A stretch of 64,000 bases of DNA from Anisus vortex. Taxonomy: Eukaryota; Mollusca; Gastropoda; Planorbidae. Both the position numbers and the translations under genes were made by a program. The stretch covers positions 12,495,132 to 12,559,131 of the forward strand of contig OX421497.1 of NCBI GenBank assembly GCA_949126835.1, in the 5' to 3' direction. The notes beneath the pieces were generated by a model. That model was not told the DNA's origin. It made no database searches and was given only the letters and a program-made list of their open reading frames with translations. This document shows, in pieces, positions 22,750 through 32,589 of this stretch (the stretch's first letter is position 1; each line of letters opens with the position of its first letter).

Positions 22750-22978
22750 CATTAGAGCAGGCGTGTCAAACTCAAAAAGCTCCATGGGCCGCATAAGATA
22801 CTTTGCGTATACCGGCGGGCCACACCAACAAATCCGTGAAACTCTGTAATATTATTGAATTATATTTAATTAATTTGCACGCCTACCACAACGGCTTTAT
22901 TAAGCTAACGCTCCACAACGCCAAATATAACAATTGTAATCCAACATTTATTTAAGAACATTCAATCATTTTTACACT

Positions 22979-24543
22979 TTAATCATTGTTTTGTCCTGAC
23001 AGTGACAGCCTCCTTTTCATGATACTTTTTCGTATATCTGGCTGAAATGTATATGCAGTTCCGACCTTCATCAGGGATGACAAGTGTTCATCGGTCAGCC
23101 TTGTTCTCTGCGAAGTTTTTGTTAATTTCATAAAGGAAAATAACTGTTCACACATAGACAAGGTGGAACCGAACATTGTCATAATACTAGTTTAAAACTT
23201 TCTGAAGTTTGTAAACTTTTCAGGAAGGTATGAATAGAAGCCAGGTATCCCGACTTCTAGATACTTTGCTTTGAGTTGAATCTGACTGCATTTCTAATAG
23301 CTCCATCTACAAGTTATCTCTGCTTTGACAACATTAAAGTTGAATTGTGCCGAAAATAATGTAAGATGGTATTCAAAGATGATAAATCACTAAATCTTTC
23401 CTGGAACTTTTTTGACAATAACTCTATGTGACTCTCGTATTTAGAAAAGTTAAGTACAGATTCAGCATTGGCCTGTTTTTTTTTAGTTCTTTGCAGTTAG
23501 GAAAATGAACCAAATTTTCACGTGACAACTATGTCTTCCATAAGCTTAGTTTTGTAATGAAACACTTGATGTCGTTATACAACTGAGTGATGAGTTTGTT
23601 TTTGCTGTGTAATTTCAAAATAAGATCACTTAAAAACTTAAATGTGCAGTAATGTAGTAATAGTAATGTCCACAGCAAACGCTAGATCCTGGATCCAACT
23701 TTCATCCCTCATTTCATCTGTGCTTTAACCTTTCATCTCCAAAAATAAAGCAATTTCTGGTCTCAGCAAATGAAATATTTTCAGCACTTTGTGACACGAC
23801 AACCAACGGACTGCTGTGTGGAACATTGGTGAACTTACTATCCATGTCTTCTAACAGCTGACTGAATTGACGATGATTGAGAGCATTTGATAACGTTCAC
23901 TGTTTTTGTGACCACACTAAGCACGTGATTCAATTTTAGAGTTTTTGAACACACATTTTGCTGATGAATAATGCAGTAAAAATGTACAAATGTTGAATCT
24001 GGATACGAGTTCTCAATTTTTGTTCGCAACTTGGCAGCAACACCATTATGTCTGCCAACCATAACTGCAGCACCGTCAGTAGATAAACATACAAGTTTAC
24101 TCAAATGAAAATCGTAATCATGCAGAATACGCTCGCTGTAGTGTCATGCATTGGGATTAGTTCGATCAGTTTTTCAAAAATATTCAATTCACTGTCACAG
24201 GCCCTAATAAAAAATGCAAGCTGTGCTATTCCAGTGATGTCAACGGTTTCATCAATAGCAATAGAAATTTTTTTTCAAATTTGGATGATGCAGCCTTCAA
24301 CTGTTGTTTGAAATCATCTGCCATTTCATCAATCCGTCCAGCAACAGTGTTCCTGGTTAACGAAATATTCTTAAATAACTATGCCTTCTGTGGGCGCTCA
24401 ATGTCAGCCGCTTTCACAAGGCAGTGCTTTACGAAATCTCTTCCACTGTAAGATTTCCCACTAATGGCGACCACTCGGCTGAGTTCATAGCTTGCCGTAA
24501 CGGAAGCGACATTGGCTTGATCTATTTTTGTAAAACATGTATG
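22979..24543 (-). pseudogene. hAT transposase remnant, catalytic and C-terminal parts
   Basis: From the 3' side of the LINE, 24543 to about 24385 encodes 'ASYELSRVVAISGKSYSG' and 'KHCLVKAADIERP'. The segment 24104-23838 has 'LVCLSTDGAAVMVGRHNGV' and 'HCIIHQQ'-like 'FYCIIHQQNVCSK', which belong to the RNase H-like catalytic core of ZBED/GTF2IRD2-like hAT enzymes. 23182-22979 has 'FGSTLSMCEQLFSFMKLTKT' and 'RLTDEHLSSLMKVGTAY', the hAT dimerisation domain. Stops and frameshifts between these blocks make it non-functional. Confidence 0.88.
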
Positions 24544-24663
24544 TTGCTGTATCACTTGACTTACTTGACTTAATCCTGTATATCCCCATAGGAGCGTAGG
24601 GCCGCAACTACACTTTTCCATCGGTCTCGGTCTTGGGAGGCTCCCTTTATTTGTGTCCATGTG

Positions 24664-25572
24664 AGGCCAACAGCCTTTGCCTCACCTACGACCGATCTCC
24701 TCCAAGTTTGTCTGGGTCTGCCTACTTTCCTTTTGCCCTGGGGGTTCCAGTCAGTGCTTGTCTTGCTACATTGTCTTCTGTTCTTCTATAAGTGTGACCA
24801 ATCCACTTCCATCTACGGCTTTTGATGCTGTTGTCTATGGGTTTTTGTTCGGTCTTTTCCCATAGGTTGACGCATGAAATGGTTTCCGGCCATCAAATTT
24901 TCAGCATGCGCCTCAGGCATCTGTTAACAAACGTCTGGAGTCTGCTTGTATTTGCCTTAGTAACTCTCCAGGTCTCTGAGCCATATAGGAGAACTGCCTT
25001 AACATTTGTGTTAAATAGTCTTACTTTGTTCTTTAAGGACAGCGCACTTGAGCTCCACATGGGGCGCAGGGCATTGAAAGCAAGCCTGGCCTTGTTGATC
25101 CTGCTCTTTATGTCTTCATCTGTTCCTCCATCTCTACTCATCACACTTCCCAGGTAAACAAATTTGTCTGTGTCTATTATTTCTTCATCATCTAGCTGTA
25201 TTGACCTGTCCTGTTCATTATTTATCCTCATGACTTCTGTTTTCCTTTTATTTATTTTTAGGCCAACCTTTCTCGCCTCTTCGGACAGTCGGTTTAGCTT
25301 AGATTGTGTGTCTTGCTGTCTGTGTGAGAGGAGGGCGACATCGTCTGCAAAGTCCAAGTCTTCTAGCTTCTTTGTGAAAGTCCATTGAATGCCTGTGCTG
25401 TTTCCCGAGGTTGTCTTATTCATGATCCAGTCTATTACAATTAAAAAGATCAGCGGTGACAGCATGCAGCCTTTACGCACACCGGTCTTCACAGCAAATG
25501 GACTGGTTAGCTTTCCTTTATGGATGACTTGGCAGCAACAGTCTTCATATAGTTTCTTGGTGATGTTGATGA
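24664..25572 (-). pseudogene. LINE reverse transcriptase, C-terminal part
   Basis: After the T10 frameshift the minus strand gives 'GVRKGCMLSPLIF' and the catalytic 'LDFADDVALL' (FADD at 25340-25351), then 'VGLKINKRKTEVM', 'FVYLGSVMSRDGGTDED' and the thumb motif 'VLLYGSETWRVTK'. A stop follows 'RRMLKI' at about 24890; the next block 'RRWKWIGHTYRRTEDN' shows that the protein originally went on. All catalytic residues seen are intact, but one frameshift and at least one stop make it dead. Confidence 0.88.
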
Positions 25573-25582
25573 TTTTTTTTTT

Positions 25583-26442
25583 GGGATGCCATAGTAGCTC
25601 ATTAACTTCCAGATGGTTTCTCTATCCACACTGTCAAAAGCCTTTTCAAAGTCTACAAACGTCATGTACAAGGGAGATTGCCATTCTAAAGATTGTTCAA
25701 TGATTATCCGCAAAGTGGCAATGTGGTCAGTACATGATCGGCCTTGTCGAAAACCTGCTTGTTCTGGCCTAAGTTTTACATCTAGGGCTTCCTTCGGTCT
25801 TTCTAAGATAATCCTGGTCAGGACTTTGCCTGGAACTGAGAGAAGCATTATTCCTCTCCAGTTGCTGCATACAGAGAGATCACCTTTCTTCGGTAGCTTG
25901 ACCATGTAGCCTAGTTTCCATTCATGTGGCACTTGTTCCTCTTCCCAAATTTTTTGTAGTAGTGGCTGGAGCATCTCTGCTGATACTGCTGGGTCTGCTT
26001 TTAGTGCCTCTGGTGGGATGCCATCTGGTCCAGCCGCCTTACCGTTTTTGATAGAATGGATGGCTTTGATTATTTCTGCCTTAGAAGGAGGACCTGTGTT
26101 GACATTGAGAGGCTCACTTTCTGGTGGGATGTCTGGGGGAGATAGTGGTGGGGGTCGGTTAAGTACCTCCTTAAAGTGTTGGACCCACCTATCTCTCTGT
26201 CCTACATCGCTTGTTATGACCTTGCCATTACTGTCCTTGACTGGTTTGTTGGGATTGGAGCTTTTGCCAGACAGAGTTCTTGTTATTTCATACAATCTTT
26301 TCATGTTTCCTTGTCCAGCTGCTGTTTCTGCCTCTTCTGTCATTTCATGAATGAAACGCCTTTTATCTTCTCTTGCACTCTTCTTCACTGTGCGGTTGGT
26401 TTCCCAATATTGTCTTCTCAAGTTTTCTTTGCCTTGTTCACT
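25583..26442 (-). pseudogene. LINE reverse transcriptase, N-terminal part
   Basis: The minus strand encodes a linker with 'KKSAREDKRRF', then the RT fingers/palm: 'KNGKAAGPDGIPPEALKA', 'EWKLGYMVKLPKKGD', 'NWRGIMLLSVPGKVL', 'QAGFRQGRSCTDHI' and 'MTFVDFEKAFDSVDRET', the last holding the first catalytic Asp near 25651-25653. The frame is lost at a run of ten T residues (25573-25582), after which the product continues in the other frame. The reading frame upstream of 26443 belongs to the hAT, so no native start is present. Confidence 0.88.
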
Positions 26443-26453
26443 TTGCTGTATCA

Positions 26454-26600
26454 AGTTAGCCTTAAATTCATTGAGTCTTTAAACACACATTAAGCCCTCA
26501 TATTTAAGCTTACTTCCTTAAAGTAGCCGTATTGTTTTCTTATACGTGGCGCCGTGCCAGATTTCCGTTTTATACACCCAGTTAAAACTGAAATTTTCGC
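26454..26600 (-). pseudogene. hAT transposase N-terminal remnant
   Basis: This part lies 5' of the LINE on the minus strand and encodes 'KRKSGTAPRIRKQYG' (a basic start like that of ZBED/GTF2IRD2-type hAT proteins), stops, then 'RLNEFKANL', which joins to the portion beyond the LINE. No zinc-finger Cys/His set remains, so part of the N-terminus appears deleted. Confidence 0.6.
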
Positions 26601-26686
26601 TATTAAATGAGACAATTGCAGTATCCTTTGTGCGGGCCGCACACCCGCTTGCAAAGGGCCGCACGTTTGACATGCCTGCACTAGAG

Positions 26687-27128
26687 GACATAAATTATCA
26701 ATCAACAGTGAGAGTCACTTTTCCCATTTTACAAATCTTTGCAATATTATTTGCAAGATCAAAAAGCCTTCTGAAGCGCAGGAACAAATACAATAATTTA
26801 AACTAAGAACTATGTAGCCTACTATATGTAGCCTACTTGATTAAAGTATTTTTGTAATAGACCTGTAAGGCTTTGATTGAAATGGTTACAATCTAATGGT
26901 AAATGGTAACACTTATGACAGTTTCACAAAATGGTCCACAGACCTTGTAAAAAGATTCCTGATTTTTCAAACGTAGGCCTATACTATGTAATACAAATAA
27001 ATCATCTAGAAATGATTAGTGTTAAAAAAAAGGGGGGGGGGAAGGGGGTCCCAGAAAAGATCTCGTACTGGCATCTTTTTTTTTCTCTCGAGGGCCCTTG
27101 TGGTCGGTGGAGGGGGTAGACAAGAAAC
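26687..27128. other. No recognisable gene
   Basis: AT-rich spacer with 'tatgtagcctacta' repeated near 26811-26836 and a short G tract at 27032. Confidence 0.4.
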
Positions 27129-27345
27129 TAAGTAAAGTACCCTTCAGACCAAACTGATCATAGGGCCGGTGAAGCAGCGTTCATCAAGTTTTTGTAACCA
27201 CGGCGTACAAGGAGATTGTGACGCCAGAACAATGCCCAACCGCATTTACTTTACCCCAAATACCCATCAGAGCCTTTCATCAGGATTCAAACCCAGAACC
27301 TTCGGTACGCCAGCCAAACGTGCTCCCGCTCGCCACCGTGACCCT
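27129..27345 (-). mobile_element. tRNA-derived SINE (family 1), internally deleted
   Basis: Minus strand: 'tagggtcacggtggcgagcg' head, 'ggctggcgtaccgaaggttc', box B 'gggtttgaatcctgatg', then a jump to 'gctctgatgggtatttgggg' and the tail 'gccggccctatgatcagttt'. The 'gtgtccctgagtctac' block is missing, so there is an internal deletion of about 40-50 bp. Confidence 0.8.
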
Positions 27346-27610
27346 AAAAACCTTGGAATGTTTGAGTCATGTACTCACGTTTGTTTTTCGAGAACTAAAG
27401 ATTGAAGGTGGTGGTCCCATTTTATCTCGAGGTGCTGAAAAAATCATATTAAACGTGGCTCGCGCTCGTGTCTCCAGTCGGCGCCCCTTTTAGTAATGTC
27501 CAACCAAGCGCCAACGCCCTTTATATTGTACAGCCCTACAACTAACCACTTAGGGCGTTGACCAATCCATCGACAAAAAAACTATCTTGAAGAAATCAGT
27601 TAGTTCAGCT

Positions 27611-28520
27611 CATTGGTCAAGCATTCTATTCTGGGATTCATTGGTCAAGCATTCCATTTTGGGATTCATTGGTCAAGCATTCCATTCTGGGATTCATTGG
27701 TCGAGCATTCTATTCTGGGATTCATTGGTCAAGCATTCCATTCTGGGATTCATTGGTCAAGCATTCTATTCTGAGATTCGTTGGTCAAGCATTCCATTTT
27801 GGGATTCATTGGTCAAGCATTCCATTCTGGGATTCGTTGGTCAAGCATTCCATTTTGGGATTCATTGGTCAAGCATTCCATTCTGGGATTCATTGGTCGA
27901 GCATTCCATTCTGGGATTCATTGGTCGAGCATTCCATTCTGGGATTCATTGGTCGAGCATTCTATTCTGGGATTCATTGGTCGAGCATTCCATTCTGGGA
28001 TTCATTGGTCGAGCATTCCATTCTGGGATTCGTTGGTCAAGCATTCCATTTTGGGATTCATTGGTCGAGCATTCCATTCTGGGATTCATTGGTCGAGCAT
28101 TCCATTCTGGGATTCATTGGTCAAGCATTCCATTCTGGGATTCGTTGGTCAAGCATTCCATTCTGGGATTCATTGGTCGAGCATTCCATTCTGGGATTCA
28201 TTGGTCGAGCATTCCATTCTGGGATTCATTGGTCAAGCATTCCATTCTGGGATTCATTGGTCGAGCATTCCATTCTGGGATTCGTTGGTCAAGCATTCCA
28301 TTTTGGGATTCATTGGAAACGCATTCCATTATGGGACCCATTGATCAAGCATGCAATTATGTAATTCTGACTCATTGGTCAAGCAGTCCATTTTGTGCCT
28401 CATTGGTTAAGTATTCAATTATGTGATTCATATTTGGTCAAGCAGTTCATTCTTGACTCATTAATCATTTTGAGACTCAGTGGTCAAGCAGTCCATTCTG
28501 TGATTTATTGGTCAAGCTTT
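27611..28520. repeat. 28-bp minisatellite, 26 in-register units plus decayed edge
   Basis: From 27615 to 28315 units recur exactly every 28 bp: 'ggtcaagcattccattc' followed by 'tgggattcatt'. Sites vary in a few fixed ways (caagc/cgagc, tctg/tttg, attcatt/attcgtt). From 28342 to about 28520 the copies are degenerate. All three plus-strand frames stay open over the array, but only because the unit lacks stops; no gene is inferred. Confidence 0.96.
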
Positions 28521-29043
28521 ATAAACGCCTTATTGACCACGTGAACCGATCCTACGACGTTTATGCCATTTTCGTCATGTTTAATGTCCTATCTCACCCC
28601 ATGTCCAACCAAAATGCCAGCTGCCCTCCTCCCCCATATTACGTGAACTCAAAGGGAATTAAACTGTCCCCCCCCCCCCAACTTATTTTTCTCTGACACA
28701 CTACCGCCGCCACCCCCTTTCTATAATGTGAACTTATTATCTACCGTACAGCTTCCGTGCCTCAAGGTCGATTTTCTTTCTCTTTACATCGTCCCCCTCC
28801 TCCCTGCCTACGCCGCTGAGACGTAAGAGCATTACCAAATGTCGATACTTTTGTCACTCGCGTGTCAAGTGCTATCGCCTCGCGACCTCACCATCAAAAC
28901 GTGAAGGGCTCTCCTGGAAACACTTAGAGTCTAGAGCACCAGTCGAGACAAAAGCGTGTGACTGAATGACTTGGGACCTATTCCAAAATGGAGAAATGAA
29001 AAACCTTCTTTAATCAGTCAAGACAAGTAAAAAACAAAATACA
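28521..29043. other. Unique stretch
   Basis: C-rich tracts at about 28626 and 28669 and no supported gene or transposon. Confidence 0.4.
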
Positions 29044-29108
29044 AATGAAGGCCAGTTTTGATGTGGCCACGGCATACTAGGGGATTGTGTGGCCAGCACT
29101 ATGTCAAG
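29044..29108 (-). mobile_element. SINE (family 1) 3' fragment, inverted to its neighbour
   Basis: 'gtggccacggcatactaggg' and 'gattgtgtggccagcac' are the 3' portion of the SINE in minus orientation. It abuts a plus-strand copy, making a head-on arrangement. Confidence 0.65.
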
Positions 29109-29115
29109 TATATAA

Positions 29116-29437
29116 GGCACGGTGGCCGAGTGTTCGATTGTTGTACCGAAGGTCCTGGTTCGAATCCTGGTTAAGGCTAGGATATTTTCACTGGACCCAA
29201 GGGTGTCCCTGATTCTACCCAGCGCTGATGTACCTGACATTGGTTGGGATAAAGTAAAGGCGGCTGGACATTGTGCTGGCCACAAAATCCCCTAGTATGG
29301 CCCTGATTCTACCCAGCTCTGATGTACCTGACAATAGTTGGGATAAAGTAAAGGCGACCCGGCGTTGAGCTGGCCACACAATCCCCTGAAACTGATTAAC
29401 GCTGCTTTACTGTTCCCATTTGGTCCGACGGGTACTT
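29116..29437 (+). mobile_element. tRNA-derived SINE (family 1) with duplicated body
   Basis: The head is tRNA-like: 'gcacggtggccgagtg' (box A) and box B 'ggttcgaatcctggtt'. The body from 'ccctgattctacccagc' to 'cacaaaatcccctagtatgg' is followed at about 29300 by a second body copy of similar length and the normal 3' tail 'ggtccgacgggtactttac'. The repeat of about 120 bp suggests replication slippage or template switching during retrotransposition. Confidence 0.85.
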
Positions 29438-29475
29438 TACTTTTTTTTTTACTATGCTTTTCCTGGACTAAATGT

Positions 29476-29548
29476 CATCAACTCTGGGTAAACTCAGGGT
29501 CACCCTCCAGTCACCAGGATTCTAACCCAGGACTTTCGGTACGATATG
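29476..29548 (-). mobile_element. SINE (family 1) partial copy
   Basis: 'actctgggtaaactcagggt', 'caccaggattctaaccc' and 'ggactttcggtacga' are the body start and box B region in minus orientation; the head is lost. Confidence 0.65.
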
Positions 29549-29550
29549 GC

Positions 29551-30059
29551 GTTTCTGTGCATATGTGTTGTTTATAGACCAACGGGAAAAAAAATTATGT
29601 GCAAATATTCGAAATTACCTCCCCTTGTAATACAAGATAAAAAAATAAAAAAAAACAAGGGGAGAGTAATATGTAAAAAAAAACTTCCACAAGAAAACTA
29701 CAACACTTAATACCTTCATAAATCATGCATATCTCTGTCAACCCCAGTATGCAGTTAACGCCCCTTGAGGAGTTTTTGTGTGTGTAAAGCTCCTCCCCCC
29801 CCCCCTCATCTTTTAGTCTCTGTATACCGCTTGATAAAAAAAAGGAAACTTGCATAAAAAAACAACAAAAAAACAAAGTATATGTTTTTCAATCAAGTTT
29901 GTTGAATCAAGTTACTACTACATCTGATATTGATGATATTCTGCAAGGGAATATGGTTAAGTTAAGATAAATTGCAAACTAGATAATTATTTTTTTAGAC
30001 CTGCTTGTCATTTTGGGCTTTTTTTTAAATTTACGTCGCGCTTTTAATATCATTTATAT
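29551..30059. other. AT-rich spacer
   Basis: A- and T-rich tracts and a C tract at about 29795. No gene is supported. Confidence 0.4.
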
Positions 30060-30234
30060 CAGCGCGTTTGGCTGGCGTACCGAAGGTCCCGGGTTCGAAT
30101 CCTGATGCTGCAGGCTAGGATTTTTTCCGGGCCTGGAGGGTGTCCCTGAGTCTACCAGCTCTGATGGGTACCTGACCTTAATGGGGTAAAGTAAAGGCGG
30201 CTGTGCATAGTGCTGGCCACACAATCACCTAGGG
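30060..30234 (+). mobile_element. tRNA-derived SINE (family 1)
   Basis: 'cagcgcgtttggctggcgta', box B 'gggttcgaatcctgat', 'ggagggtgtccctgagtcta', 'gatgggtacctgacctta', 'gtaaaggcggctgtgcat' and 'ggccacacaatcacctaggg' follow in the right order. The 5'-most box A part is missing. Confidence 0.85.
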
Positions 30235-30375
30235 GACGTCGATTAATTACGTCAACAATTTTTTGGCGATTTTTACTCCCCCCCCTCCCCCTTGCCAACA
30301 ATTGTCAAACTTTCAGAGTCCCCCCTATATAATTACGTCAACAATTTGTTACCCCCCCCCCCCTCTCAAAACAAG
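30230..30375. repeat. Dispersed repeat with duplicated ATTACGTCAACAATTT
   Basis: 'attacgtcaacaatttt' at 30247 and 'attacgtcaacaatttg' at 30332 bracket a C-rich stretch. A related start 'ggggacgtccattaattat' occurs at 32570. This looks like a MITE fragment, but termini and target duplication were not found. Confidence 0.4.
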
Positions 30376-30454
30376 TAACACAATTTTAGAACCTTGCTTT
30401 TATGTTTAAAATAGATTTGAAACGGAAAGGTTTATACTATATATACTATACTTA

Positions 30455-30580
30455 ATTGTAAGGTTTAGTAGGTTCAGTAGGAATCAGTAGGGGGTCAGTA
30501 GGGGGTGAGCAGGGTTCAGTAGGGGTTAGGAATCAGGGTTAGGGTTAGTGGTCATTAGGGTTAGGGTTGGTTTCTAGGCT
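30455..30580 (+). repeat. Degenerate TTAGGG-rich interstitial repeat
   Basis: 'cagggttagggttag' and 'cattagggttagggttgg' lie after several 'cagtaggggt' copies. This resembles the animal telomere hexamer but only short runs are exact, so it is an interstitial or chance repeat, not a telomere. Confidence 0.6.
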
Positions 30581-30689
30581 TGGGGTGGATTGGTAGTATT
30601 TTTATTTTTGAAAAATTATTATTTTGGCCTTGTTTTGCCATTATGGCATATTGCACGTCACATCGCAAGTGCGCTATTCCATCCCATAA

Positions 30690-30737
30690 TGCATCATCGA
30701 AGGCGACATGTCATGGTGACATGTCACTTATGATGCA
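30690..30737. repeat. Nested palindrome
   Basis: TGCATCAT (30690-30697) and ATGATGCA (30730-30737) are perfect inverted arms. Between them GACATGTC occurs twice, each itself a palindrome, and one lies in the 12-bp palindrome GTGACATGTCAC. A cruciform or a symmetric protein site are both possible. Confidence 0.75.
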
Positions 30738-31161
30738 GATGATTTTTTGTTTTATTTCCTATTAAAAAGTAGGAAAGTAATCTTTTATTGCTTTTTTAGT
30801 TATTTTAAATACATTTTTTTCATTTTTATATCGGTTCTAAAGAAATATTACTGAAAATTTAAACTGCTGGAGCTAATTAACCTTAGGCTAGATTAAGAAT
30901 GATAGCAATACAACATTAGTGACGTCACAGTACTAATAAAACAAAATGGCGGATGTCGTTTCCATTTTTCATAGAAAATCTTCGTTTTTTTTTCTTTAAA
31001 AATTTTCTTTTCCGAAAATTAATTGTGAAAATTATCTTTCGTTGTTCATTAAACACTAAGGAATAGTTCCACGCAAAAATATTGAGTAAATTTTTTTTAG
31101 AACACTAGTTCTGGGTAAGGTCCGTCATCTGCACTATTACCCAAATGCAATACGAAGACAA

Positions 31162-31530
31162 ATGTTTCGAAACAAGCTTTTAGTGAGTCTGCCTTTCACA
31201 GGACTTAATACTGCAATACAAATAACTCTTTACGACGAAGTTAATTCTTCATGGCCCCTAGAGTCTAAGGGTCTTTCTCTCTCTTCAAACTTTGTAGTTG
31301 GAATCTTATACCTTACAAAGGTATATGTTTCGAAACGAGCTTTTAATAAGTTTGCCTTTTACAGGACTTAATATTGCAATACAAATTCCTAGTCAATACG
31401 AAGTCAATTCTCGATGGCCCAAAAGGGTCAGACACTCTCTCAAAACTGTGCAGTGGGCATCTCTTTACCTTACAAAGGGAACGGCTATGTTTCGAAACAA
31501 GCTTTTAGTGAGTTTGCATTTTACAAGAGA
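31162..31530. repeat. 162/163-bp tandem repeat, about 2.3 copies
   Basis: Copies start with 'atgtttcgaaac' at 31162, 31325 and 31487 (163 and 162 bp apart), the third being partial. They share 'gagcttttaataagtttgcc' and 'acaggacttaata'-like blocks at roughly 80-85% by eye. Short open frames cross it but differ between copies, so no gene is called. Confidence 0.85.
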
Positions 31531-32163
31531 GTTTTCGGCAACATTAAATCAGGGCTGAGGTGTGCACAGGTGGGGCTGGCCTATGTTCCATTCTCCGCCA
31601 TCCACAGAGCTCTCCAAATAGTTATGACTCCCAGTTGTGCCATTTAGTTTTTTAGAATCTGGGAATACTCCGTGGAATCGTCACATCCTGGAACCAGGCC
31701 ACCACCCAAGACTTTGAATCTTCACTCCCCCCGATCCCCATGCTACCAACTCCAGAGTACCCCACCAAGAGGTGCGCAATAACCGCTAGTGCAATCTGGA
31801 CCTCTGTCGAACAGCACCTCAAAGGGGGGTACAGTTTTTACGTGCCTGCTGGGTTATACACAACGCACAACCCACTATTAGTCGCCTTTTACGACATGCA
31901 AGTGGGACTATGCAGTGGGGTTATTCTTTCACCTGGTCATTTCCAGGACCCCGATACCCACACGGGGGTTTTACAGGACTGAATAACCTAAGGTTCGATC
32001 TATTAAGACTTCGTAGTGGGTATTCTAGTAAAAGAAACACCCAAATTTAAAGTTTTACCCGAACTTCCGAGAAGACATTGTTTACGTTTGATTATTTAGA
32101 TCACATATATACTACATGTCATAGAGATATGACTACATAGTAATATGAGTATGAGTCCTCAAG
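31531..32163. other. Unique stretch with a hairpin-containing segment
   Basis: A segment at about 31870-31960 contains GTCG-CCTTTTA-CGAC (a 4-bp stem hairpin) and 'ccaggaccccgatacccac'. An 80-codon frame over 31740-31982 has no family likeness that I recognise. At 32345-32420 a ~38-bp block with 'ggcggatc-ggtgtata' is duplicated just downstream. Confidence 0.35.
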
Positions 32164-32230
32164 CAGTGGCGTATTTACCTGCGTTAGCCCTCGAGTTTTT
32201 TGGTTCTGTATGAAAAATTTTTAAAGGTTC
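32164..32230 (+). mobile_element. hAT-like MITE end fragment
   Basis: CAGTGGCGTATTTACCTG closely resembles the termini of the MITE at 14281-14592 (CAGGGCCGTATTTAGA / CAGCGGCGTATTTAGA). A matching right end was not located. Confidence 0.4.
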
Positions 32231-32589
32231 ATGCCCAATTCGCACGAATCAAGTCATTAATTTTAAATGTCTTGCAAACGATATTTAGACTTAAGAAAAA
32301 AAATAAAAAAATTTGAACGCGATTTTTTACTATTCATATAGCTATAGCATAAGGGAGGCGTTATACGGCGGATCCGGTGTATAACGTTTAGCGTTATGCG
32401 GCGGATCTGGTGTATAGGTAACGTTAAGCCGAATGTGTGTTGGCCCTATAATGCCGAGCGTCATCGTCAGATCCAAATTTACGAAAACATGTGAGAGTTA
32501 GCCTATATTTATGGCTTATAACTTTATAGGCCTACTAATCTATACTATTCTATAGTCTATAGGCTTTTGGGGACGTCCATTAATTATAT

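Larger units (their letters stand above)
24555..26442 (-). mobile_element. 5'-truncated RTE/CR1-like LINE inserted in the hAT
   Basis: The 1888-bp insert encodes reverse transcriptase on the minus strand and ends, in that orientation, with two copies of the 9-mer TAAGTCAAG just before the target duplication, a short-repeat 3' tail typical of RTE/CR1-type LINEs. The endonuclease domain and 5' UTR are absent, as expected from 5' truncation during target-primed reverse transcription. The exact clade is not assigned. Confidence 0.88.
24544..26453. repeat. 11-bp target-site duplication flanking the LINE
   Basis: TTGCTGTATCA is at 24544-24554 and again at 26443-26453. The repeat brackets the LINE. 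If one copy and the LINE are removed, the minus-strand hAT frame reads through '...LNEFKANL' into 'IQQHTCFTK' and on to 'VASVTASYELS', a normal order for this transposase family. Confidence 0.88.
22758..26678 (-). mobile_element. 3.9-kb hAT transposon split by a LINE
   Basis: Inverted ends CAGGCGTGTCAAAC and (reverse complement of the right end) CAGGCATGTCAAAC differ at one base. Flanks CATTAGAG (22750-22757) and CACTAGAG (26679-26686) form an 8-bp duplication with one mismatch. Transposase remains lie on the minus strand from about 26580 to 22979. Without the 1.9-kb LINE the hAT would be about 2.0 kb, the right size for an autonomous element. Confidence 0.93.

Noticed and set aside
24893..26454. 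Active LINE reverse transcriptase gene
   Set aside because: 5'-truncated, frameshifted at T10 and with a stop before the conserved C-terminus.
27587..28426. Overlapping open frames of 187-279 codons in three frames
   Set aside because: All are produced by the stop-free 28-bp minisatellite.
27611..28520. Regularly spaced repeats that might suggest a CRISPR array
   Set aside because: Units are contiguous 28-bp tandem copies without unique spacers, in a eukaryotic context.
30530..30575. Telomere or chromosome end
   Set aside because: Only two or three TTAGGG units in a row with unrelated DNA on both sides.
31740..31982. 80-codon frame as a gene
   Set aside because: No recognisable domain, no splice or promoter context, and it lies beside a tandem repeat.
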